Positions 17,138 through 23,277 of a stretch of 34,388 nucleotides of DNA are shown piece after piece. The first letter of the stretch is position 1, and the number at the start of each line of letters is the position of its first letter. The translations under genes and the position numbers were made by a program. Source of the stretch: JAFTYR01 sp964571375 (GTDB lineage: Bacteria; Pseudomonadota; Gammaproteobacteria; Burkholderiales; Burkholderiaceae_F); the NCBI GenBank assembly GCA_964571375.1, contig CAZNBL010000011.1:1-34388 (forward strand). The letters run 5' to 3'. Under the pieces are notes generated by a model. The model had not been told where the DNA came from. It saw nothing but the letters and a program-made list of their open reading frames with translations, and searched no databases.

Positions 17138-18040
17138 ATGCTCGAAGAGTTTTCCGTATTAGTAGGCAAACTGAAGGCTGAAGAAGTCTCCGACGCTCTT
17201 ATTGAAGCCGGCGCCTATTCCGTCAGCATTGAAGATGCCGACGCTGAAAGCGAACAGGAAAAGCCGATTTTCGGCGAGCCCGGTCTCGAACCGGAAGTCT
17301 GCAGCTGGGACAATTCCCGCCTGAAAGTGCTTGCCGACGATTCCTTCCCGATCGCCGACGCTATCAAGCAGATCGGTGAGACGCTCGGTATCGACGACCT
17401 TCGTCTCGAAGGCGAACAGGCTGTTCCCGACAACGACTGGGTCCGTATCACACAGGCTCAGTTCCAGCCCACACAGATCAGCGACAAGCTCTGGATCGTT
17501 CCGACCTGGCATGAACCGCCCTGCCCCGAAGCTGTCAATATCCGACTCGATCCGGGTGTTGCATTCGGCACAGGCACCCATCCGACTACCAAGCTCTGTC
17601 TGCAGTGGCTCGACTCTCACGGCCTCGAAGGTAAATCCGTGCTCGACTACGGTTGCGGTTCCGGTATTCTCGCCGTTGCAGCCAAGAAGATCGGTGCCAG
17701 CAGCGCCTGCGGTACCGACATCGACCCGCAGGCCGTGGAAGCCGCCGATGCCAACGCCGAAGCCAACGGTGCCGACTGCGCATTCTTCCTTCCGGAAGAC
17801 ATGCCCGAAGGCAAATTTGACGTCGTCGTTGCCAACATTCTGAGCAACCCGCTCCGCATTCTCTCTCCGGCTCTTCTTGCCCGCGTTGCCTCCGGCGGCT
17901 CTCTGGTGCTCTCCGGCATCCTCGAGCGTCAGGCAGAGGAACTGATTGAGATTTACCGCGAAAACGACCCGAATCTTCCGTTGTCCGTTTGGAAAACCGA
18001 AGACGGTTGGGTATGCTTAGCAGGTACACGCCTGAATTAA
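17138..18040 (+). CDS. prmA: Ribosomal protein L11 methyltransferase PrmA
   Basis: Trimethylates amino groups of ribosomal protein L11 with AdoMet. 300 residues. The N-terminal substrate domain (1-110) has the acidic segments usual in PrmA. Then come PGVAFGTGTHPTTKLCLQWL, the AdoMet motif VLDYGCGSGILAVAA (about 168-182) and the family-specific NILSNPL. AAGGATTCGT precedes the ATG. It follows accC by 14 bases, the order common in betaproteobacteria. Confidence 0.97.
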   Translation: MLEEFSVLVGKLKAEEVSDALIEAGAYSVSIEDADAESEQEKPIFGEPGLEPEVCSWDNSRLKVLADDSFPIADAIKQIGETLGIDDLRLEGEQAVPDNDWVRITQAQFQPTQISDKLWIVPTWHEPPCPEAVNIRLDPGVAFGTGTHPTTKLCLQWLDSHGLEGKSVLDYGCGSGILAVAAKKIGASSACGTDIDPQAVEAADANAEANGADCAFFLPEDMPEGKFDVVVANILSNPLRILSPALLARVASGGSLVLSGILERQAEELIEIYRENDPNLPLSVWKTEDGWVCLAGTRLN

Positions 18041-18050
18041 TCTCCAACGT

Positions 18051-18839
18051 ATGACCGAGCCCGTATTACGAAACAGTTCCGAAAACGTTTCTTTTCCGAA
18101 AGAACCGACGCTTAACAAGGAAGAAGAAAGCACTCTGCCGACTTCGGGTGAAACGACTGAAGTTCGTAACGAACATCAGCCGATCGCTCCTGCTAGAAAC
18201 AGGCTCGGCGACGCCAACCGGGAACTTCTGAAATCGCTTGCCCGCGATATCGAAGAACTCTCCAAGCCGTATGTTCCGCCGACGGACACTCCCGCCTCAG
18301 AAGGGAGCGACGCTGAGACTGCGGCCTGCGATACAGATACATGCGACGAACCGGAAGACAGCGAGAGCTCCGGTTTGTCGATGTGTCTGAAAATTGTCCT
18401 TACTCTTATTTTTGCGCTCGCCGCTGCATGGCAGGTCTGTCTGTTCCTGCAGCCCGCATTCATGCGTAACGATTCCGTACGTGATTACGCAGAACTGAGC
18501 TGCAATTATTTCTATTGTCCGCCGCTTCGAGAACTGCGTATTCTCGACAGCGAACTGCAGGCCGTTTCTTCCGAGAAATGGGAAATGCATCTGACGCTTC
18601 AGAATCAGGACATGCGCGATCAGCCGCTTCCTCAGATCCTGATGCGCCTTAATAACCCCGGCTCCTCTCTGACAAAGATGGTCTTCGATGCCAAACACTA
18701 CAGCGTTGAACCGAAGATGACTGAAATTGAAGGCGGTCAGACTGTCCGTATCAATATTCCCTTCCGACATGACGAAGGCAGACCGGCAACTTTCGAAGTG
18801 AAAGTGATCCCGCCGGGCGGCGACACTTCCGCCTTTTAA
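18051..18839 (+). CDS. DUF3426-type single-pass membrane protein without N-terminal zinc ribbon
   Basis: 262 residues. Residues 1-110 are polar and acidic with no predicted fold. One membrane helix lies at about 112-135 (LKIVLTLIFALAAAWQVCLF). A periplasmic beta-rich domain follows, with LRELRILDSELQAV and IEGGQTVRINIPFR. Position after prmA and the C-terminal pattern match the betaproteobacterial DUF3426 protein, whose function is unknown. The usual form begins with a CxxC zinc ribbon that is absent here: no N-terminal cysteine pair is seen. It ends 13 bases from the convergent modC. Confidence 0.75.
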   Translation: MTEPVLRNSSENVSFPKEPTLNKEEESTLPTSGETTEVRNEHQPIAPARNRLGDANRELLKSLARDIEELSKPYVPPTDTPASEGSDAETAACDTDTCDEPEDSESSGLSMCLKIVLTLIFALAAAWQVCLFLQPAFMRNDSVRDYAELSCNYFYCPPLRELRILDSELQAVSSEKWEMHLTLQNQDMRDQPLPQILMRLNNPGSSLTKMVFDAKHYSVEPKMTEIEGGQTVRINIPFRHDEGRPATFEVKVIPPGGDTSAF

Positions 18840-18852
18840 AGGTCTGCAGTCT

Positions 18853-19932
18853 TTATACAGCCGACAATGACACGGCTTTGATCAATGCCCAAAGCCGGGC
18901 TCCCGGCTCCGCTTTGAGTTCGTATGCGCTCTTACGCGTAATTTTTGAAATCAATACCTGATCGCCGCATTGCAATTTCACAAGGCAATCCGACGGATCG
19001 TCGCAAGCGGCCGTTTCAATGACAACAGCCGGAATAGAGTTTTGGTACGAGCTTGCCGCAGGCTTCTCTGCCGACAGGGCAACATTTCTGGCAGGAACCC
19101 GAACACTCAGCCGGCTCCCTGCAGATAAGCCTGTCTGCGGAATAATCAAAGTTACGGATCCGGCGTGAAAAGCCTGCAGATGCCACTCGGTATCCGGCGC
19201 ATCGAGTTCGCCTCTGAGCAATACGCCGATCTCGCCGCCGAGGTCAACAGGAGCCTGAATATCCGCCAAGACTTCTTCAACGCCGCCCGACGCTTTGATT
19301 CGACCGTCTTCCAAGACAATCAGATTATCGGCTAAAGCCACCACCTCTTCCGGAGAATGCGTCACGTAAAGCATCGGAATACGAAGCTGAGTCCTGAGTT
19401 CCTTAAGCCAGGGAAGAATCTCTGATTTTCTTGCGTAATCCAATGCTGCCAGCGGTTCGTCGAAAAGCATAATTTTCGGTTCGGTCGCGACCGCTCTTGC
19501 AATTGCGACTCGTTGTCTTTCGCCGCCGGAGAGCGCAGCAGGTTTTCTGTCTAAAAGAGAGCTGATCCCTAGCAGCTCCACAGCCTCGTCCAATCTTCTG
19601 GATGACGACCGACTGCCGCTTCGTTTAGCGGCAAATCGAAGATTCTCTGCCGCCGTCATGTGAGGAAACAGCGAAGCTTCCTGGAATACATAACCGAGGC
19701 TGCGCTCGTAAGTCGGAAGAAAAATCCCTTTATCGCTGTCCTGCCAGATTTCATCTGCGACCGAAACTTTTCCTCGGGCTTTCTCTAGACCTGCCACACA
19801 GCGAAGTACCGTCGTCTTACCGGATCCCGATACCCCGAAAAGAGCAGTCAGCCCTTCCCCGGGAAAATCAAACGACACATCTAAAGTAAAACCGCCGGTG
19901 CGGGGCAAATGAAGTTCGGTTCGGTTATTCAC
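18853..19932 (-). CDS. modC: Molybdate ABC transporter ATP-binding protein ModC
   Basis: ATPase of the molybdate importer. 359 residues. Walker A GVSGSGKTT at 33-41, Q-loop in VFQEASLFPHM, ABC signature LSGGERQRVAIARA from 134, Walker B IMLFDEP with D158 and E159, and the switch histidine in YVTHSPEEV. The C-terminal third holds a TOBE/Mop-like domain (GSRLSVRVPARNVALSAEKP and following), where ModC proteins sense the anion. The start is GTG with AAGGGAAC upstream. It is the last gene of modABC, 17 bases after modB. Confidence 0.96.
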   Translation of the reverse strand: MNNRTELHLPRTGGFTLDVSFDFPGEGLTALFGVSGSGKTTVLRCVAGLEKARGKVSVADEIWQDSDKGIFLPTYERSLGYVFQEASLFPHMTAAENLRFAAKRSGSRSSSRRLDEAVELLGISSLLDRKPAALSGGERQRVAIARAVATEPKIMLFDEPLAALDYARKSEILPWLKELRTQLRIPMLYVTHSPEEVVALADNLIVLEDGRIKASGGVEEVLADIQAPVDLGGEIGVLLRGELDAPDTEWHLQAFHAGSVTLIIPQTGLSAGSRLSVRVPARNVALSAEKPAASSYQNSIPAVVIETAACDDPSDCLVKLQCGDQVLISKITRKSAYELKAEPGARLWALIKAVSLSAV

Positions 19933-19949
19933 GATAAGTTCCCTTTGGT

Positions 19950-20630
19950 TTACATCACGCGCTCGTGACGACGGTTAAGCAACGTCAGTCCCAAAAGCAC
20001 CGCAAAACTGAAAATTACCATGCCGCCGGCAAGCCAATGTGCTTTGGTGTATTCCATCGCCTCAACATAGCTGTAAATTTCGGTCGATACGACCTGAGTC
20101 TTTCCGGGAACATTACCGCCAATCATAAGTACTACGCCGAATTCACCGATCGTATGCGCAAAAGTAAGCAATGCCGCAGTCACAAATCCGGGACGGGCGA
20201 GCGGCAGAACTACGGAAAAGAAAGTATCGATCGGACGCGCTCTGAGTGTTGCGGCTACTTCAAGCGGGCGCGTTCCGATAGATTCAAATGCGGACTGCAG
20301 AGGCTGAACGGCAAAAGGAAGCGAGTACACCAAACTGCCGAGTACCAACCCGGGAAAGGTAAATGTAAGCAAACCGATTCCGAGCGCTTCTGTTAATTTA
20401 CCGAGCGGTCCGTTCGGCCCCATCGCAACGAGAAGATAGAAACCGAGAACACTAGGAGGAAGAACAAGAGGAAGTGTGACGACTGCGCTGATCGGCGCAC
20501 GCAGTTTCGAATGTGTCGTTGCCAACCACCAGGCAAGCGGGGTCGAAACGACGAGGAGAACTGCGGATGTGATCGCAGCCAATTCCAGACTCAGCCAAAC
20601 AGGCAGCAGTTCCTCGCTCGTAAACGGCAT
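19950..20630 (-). CDS. modB: Molybdate ABC transporter permease ModB
   Basis: Inner-membrane channel of the molybdate importer. 226 residues with five to six helices. PLVLPPSVLGFYLL near residue 55 is typical of ModB. The EAA loop that docks on ModC is seen in EVAATLRARPIDTFFSVVLP (about 134-153), followed by TIGEFGVVLMIGGNVPGKTQ. An AAAGGGGAAG ribosome site precedes the ATG. It lies between modA and modC on the same strand with short gaps. Confidence 0.96.
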   Translation of the reverse strand: MPFTSEELLPVWLSLELAAITSAVLLVVSTPLAWWLATTHSKLRAPISAVVTLPLVLPPSVLGFYLLVAMGPNGPLGKLTEALGIGLLTFTFPGLVLGSLVYSLPFAVQPLQSAFESIGTRPLEVAATLRARPIDTFFSVVLPLARPGFVTAALLTFAHTIGEFGVVLMIGGNVPGKTQVVSTEIYSYVEAMEYTKAHWLAGGMVIFSFAVLLGLTLLNRRHERVM

Positions 20631-20645
20631 ATCTTCCCCTTTGTT

Positions 20646-21404
20646 TTACTTCAATGCGTACCCGTAAGACTCGATCAATGCACGCACCTTCGGACTTTCT
20701 GCCATATATTTCATAAAGTCTGCTACTGCCTTGCTGTCCTTGCCCGGATTTAAAATTACGGAATCCTGACGGATGGGTGCGTAAAGATCCGCAGGGATCA
20801 CCCAGCCGGATCCGCTTGTCAGTTTACCGTCTTTGTAAACCTGAGAAAGTGCGACAAAGCCGACCTCGGCATTGGCAGTCTTTGCAAACTGGAATGTCTT
20901 TCCGATATTGTCTCCGGTCACAAACTTAGGTTCGGCCTGCTTAAAGTTTCCCCAAGCCTGCATAGTCTGATATGCCGCTTCACCGTAAGGAGCAAGCTTC
21001 GGATTGGCAACCGCAATCTTCTTTACTTTATCCGAGAGGATGAAATCCTTTTCTTCTTTGACGAAATCGGGTACGGCACTCCAGAGTATCAATTTACCGA
21101 AGGCATACGGACGGGAACTGCCGGCAACACCGAGATTCTCGCGTTCGATCTTAGCGGGAGTCTTTGCATCGGCTGCAAAAAGTACTTGATACGGTGCTCC
21201 GTTCTTAATCTGAGCATAAAACTGACCGGTACCGCCGAACGAGGCCAAAACCTTATTACCGGTTTCCTTTTCATACATAACGGCTATATCTTTCATCGGT
21301 GCCGTAAAGTTTGCCGCAACTGCTACCTGAATCTCCTCGGCGGAGACTGTTGTGGAACAAAGCATTACTGATGCCGATAAAACAAGACTTCCGGCTTTCT
21401 TCAT
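20646..21404 (-). CDS. modA: Periplasmic molybdate-binding protein ModA
   Basis: 252 residues with a signal peptide (MKKAGSLVLSASVMLCSTTVSA). The mature start VAVAANFTAPMKDIAVMYEK and the segment FGGTGQFYAQIKNGAPYQVL are the anion-binding lobes of ModA proteins. The ATG at 21404 is chosen over the GTG one codon upstream because GGAGG lies about 8 bases before the ATG. It is the first gene of modABC, behind the ModE-like operator. Specificity for molybdate rather than tungstate is inferred from the family and the linked modE. Confidence 0.95.
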   Translation of the reverse strand: MKKAGSLVLSASVMLCSTTVSAEEIQVAVAANFTAPMKDIAVMYEKETGNKVLASFGGTGQFYAQIKNGAPYQVLFAADAKTPAKIERENLGVAGSSRPYAFGKLILWSAVPDFVKEEKDFILSDKVKKIAVANPKLAPYGEAAYQTMQAWGNFKQAEPKFVTGDNIGKTFQFAKTANAEVGFVALSQVYKDGKLTSGSGWVIPADLYAPIRQDSVILNPGKDSKAVADFMKYMAESPKVRALIESYGYALK

Positions 21405-21426
21405 CACGATACCCTCCTTCGAGTTC

Positions 21427-21455
21427 TTGCGTTATTCCAAAATAGAATAGCGCAA
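21427..21455. promoter_or_regulatory. ModE-type operator between modA and modE
   Basis: An 11-base inverted repeat with one mismatch: TTGCGTTATTC, a 7-base spacer, and GAATAGCGCAA. The CGTTAT half-site matches known ModE sites. It lies 22 bases before modA and 42 bases before modE. Molybdate-loaded ModE would repress modABC here and perhaps modE itself. Confidence 0.78.
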
Positions 21456-21497
21456 AGAGGTATCATTCAACAAATTTGAAAATCAAAAGGATTTTTT

Positions 21498-22250
21498 ATG
21501 CCGATTGACCTATCAGCCGCTCTCGGACTGCAGACTGTCGACAAACGCATCGACATTCTCAAGCGTGTCGAACAGTTCGGAAGCATCTCTCAGGCCGCAA
21601 AATCTGCAGGCGTAAGCTACAAAGCAGCCTGGCAGGCACTGGAAACACTCGGCACATTGGCAGGAGAACCGGTGGTAGATAAAGCCGTAGGCGGTGCCGA
21701 CGGCGGCGGAGCAAAAGTGACGGCTTCTGGAAAAGCTGTTCTGGAAGCAGCGGCGGCACTCACAAAAATCCGATCTCAGGTCATTGAAGACATTGCCGCA
21801 GGCGGCGCTTCGAAACTGGCTGCACTTGCAAGCGCTTCTCTTCGAATGAGCGTACGCAATACGATTCCGTGCACGGTCACGAAAATGAGAGGCGGACTTT
21901 CCAAGGTAAAACTGACACTGCAGGTTTGTTACGGAAACACCCTGCGCGCAAGCATCACGACAGAAAGCGCTCAGTTGCTCGGTATAGAAGAAGGACTCTC
22001 GGTTTTAGCGCTTTTTAAAGCAACGGCTGCAGATGTGAGCGAAACGGCTCCTGAGGATCCCGATGCTTTTGTACTGCGCGGATTCGTCACCCATCTGCCG
22101 CAGAAAAACAAGGGCGGTGAAGTTACGATCAGACTGCCGAACGGCATTCACGTTGTCGGCTTCATCAGAGGAAATCACGCATTGGAGATCGGCTCCGAAG
22201 CCTGCCTTTGCGTGCGGGAAGAAAGCGTGATCGTCGCGCTTTTATCTTGA
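21498..22250 (+). CDS. modE: Molybdate-responsive transcription regulator ModE
   Basis: 250 residues. The N-terminal winged helix shows SISQAAKSAGVSYKAAWQAL (about 31-50) and the wing GGADGGGAKVT, as in ModE. The C-terminal half has two Mop-like domains. The first, SLRMSVRNTIPCTV (from about 114), carries the S-x-R-N anion-binding mark. The second, from about 191 (FVLRGFVTHLPQK), is more diverged. It represses molybdate uptake when molybdate is plentiful. AAAAGGA precedes the ATG. It is divergent from modABC and shares the operator with it. Confidence 0.95.
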   Translation: MPIDLSAALGLQTVDKRIDILKRVEQFGSISQAAKSAGVSYKAAWQALETLGTLAGEPVVDKAVGGADGGGAKVTASGKAVLEAAAALTKIRSQVIEDIAAGGASKLAALASASLRMSVRNTIPCTVTKMRGGLSKVKLTLQVCYGNTLRASITTESAQLLGIEEGLSVLALFKATAADVSETAPEDPDAFVLRGFVTHLPQKNKGGEVTIRLPNGIHVVGFIRGNHALEIGSEACLCVREESVIVALLS

Positions 22251-22264
22251 TAAACAAGAAAAAC

Positions 22265-22330
22265 TTCGGAGGGAGAGGCGGAAAACTACCCACTAACGGG
22301 TACCTCCGAATACTGTACCAAAGTACAGTA
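22265..22330 (+). other. Candidate structured leader RNA after modE and before the cytochrome gene
   Basis: TTCGGAGG pairs perfectly with CCTCCGAA (22303-22310). Inside it, TACCC and GGGTA enclose an ACTAAC loop and stack directly on the outer stem; the strand GAGAGGCGGAAAAC stays unpaired. One base-step later TACTGTAC and GTACAGTA form a perfect 8-base hairpin with loop CAAA. No T run follows, so it is not a plain terminator. I do not recognise a known riboswitch class. Confidence 0.45.
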
Positions 22331-22363
22331 CTTCCGGCGTTTGCTTCGTTTATCATTAAGGTT

Positions 22364-22405
22364 GACTTAAGTATGCCGATCGACCTCAATCCGCACACTT
22401 AAGTC
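22364..22405. repeat. Perfect inverted repeat GACTTAAGT / ACTTAAGTC
   Basis: Nine-base arms 24 bases apart; each contains the 8-base palindrome ACTTAAGT. The two palindromes are 32 bases apart, about three helix turns, as for paired regulator sites. The spacer reads as a nine-codon ORF, MPIDLNPHT. Confidence 0.6.
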
Positions 22406-22412
22406 TTCTGGT

Positions 22413-22432
22413 TTTTCTGACAAATCAGAAAA
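22413..22432 (+). other. Hairpin just upstream of the cytochrome gene
   Basis: TTTTCTGA pairs with TCAGAAAA around CAAA, the same loop as the hairpin at 22311-22330. It ends 26 bases before the cytochrome ATG. Confidence 0.5.
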
Positions 22433-22458
22433 TTAATAAAAATATACGGGAGATTAAA

Positions 22459-23103
22459 ATGTCCAATAACTCTAAATGGGGCGTATTCTGGCTTCTGGTT
22501 ATCGGTGCTTTCCTCGGCATCCTCATTACCGCAGCAACTGTCCGCGCTGTTCAGTGGGCCGGTTCCAACGACTTCTGTACAGGCTGGTGTCACTCGATGG
22601 ACCCGGTAGCCGTGTCCTACAAGAAGGGCCAGCACGGTATGACTGCCAGCGGCGCCACAGCCGGCTGCTCCGACTGCCACCTGCTCAACGAAACACAGCA
22701 TCCGCTCACTCCGACAAAGTACGTCGCCCTCCTTGCCAACAAGGCAAAGGCCGGTTCTATTTCTGCCTTCGGTCATGTCACAGGCAGCATCAATACTCCG
22801 GAAAAGTGGCTTGAAAAGCGTGCCGAAATGTCCAAGAACGTCATGGGCTTCATGAAGGACACCGGCTTCTCCAACTGCCGCGGCTGTCACGACCTCAGCA
22901 AGATGCACAACCCGAAGAAGCCGTTCGTCGGCAAGCTGCATCAGGGCTTCATCGAAAAACCCGAAACCAACTGCGTGATGTGCCATAAGAACGCCGGTCA
23001 CAACTACACCGACGTCGAAGCATACGTTAAGGCCGAAAATAAGTGGCCGACAGAACAGGCTGTAGAAGAGTTCGTCAAAAAGAACGCACAGCCCGCTCAG
23101 TAA
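22459..23103 (+). CDS. NapC/NrfH/CymA-type membrane-anchored tetraheme cytochrome c
   Basis: 214 residues. One N-terminal membrane helix (about 8-30) anchors a periplasmic multiheme domain. Such proteins oxidise quinol and pass electrons to periplasmic reductases. Haem sites: C70-C73-H74, C140-C143-H144 and C172-C175-H176 are normal CXXCH. The first is C40-T-G-W-C44-H45, with three residues between the cysteines instead of two, followed by S-M, the methionine position used by NrfH. The GGGAG site before the ATG is good. No reductase partner (NrfA, NapA, TorA) is next to it and a terminator follows, so it is probably transcribed alone; its partner is unknown. Confidence 0.9.
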   Translation: MSNNSKWGVFWLLVIGAFLGILITAATVRAVQWAGSNDFCTGWCHSMDPVAVSYKKGQHGMTASGATAGCSDCHLLNETQHPLTPTKYVALLANKAKAGSISAFGHVTGSINTPEKWLEKRAEMSKNVMGFMKDTGFSNCRGCHDLSKMHNPKKPFVGKLHQGFIEKPETNCVMCHKNAGHNYTDVEAYVKAENKWPTEQAVEEFVKKNAQPAQ

Positions 23104-23122
23104 TATAGGGAATTACTGACGC

Positions 23123-23163
23123 AAAACGGCCTGCCGAAAACTTTCGGCGGCCGTTTTCTTTTT
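23123..23163 (+). terminator. Terminator of the cytochrome gene
   Basis: AAAACGGCC and GGCCGTTTT flank an inner stem GCCGAA/TTCGGC; CTTTTT follows. Confidence 0.85.
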
Positions 23164-23224
23164 CCACGGTAAAAAAGCTCTGCCCGCATCGATGCCGCAC
23201 CTTCGGGAACACAATTATTAGCGC

Positions 23225-23251
23225 TTGAAAACAAGTCCTTCGGGGTACAAT
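23225..23251 (+). promoter_or_regulatory. Possible pepN promoter
   Basis: TTGAAA and TACAAT with a short 15-base spacer, 26 bases before the pepN start. Confidence 0.4.
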
Positions 23252-23277
23252 AGAAAAATTGAGTGAAAGGATTTGCA

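Noticed and set aside
22258..22330. Known riboswitch classes (molybdenum cofactor, preQ1, guanidine, c-di-GMP) in the modE-cytochrome leader
   Set aside because: The hairpins do not show the conserved cores of these classes as I know them. It is kept only as an unclassified structure.
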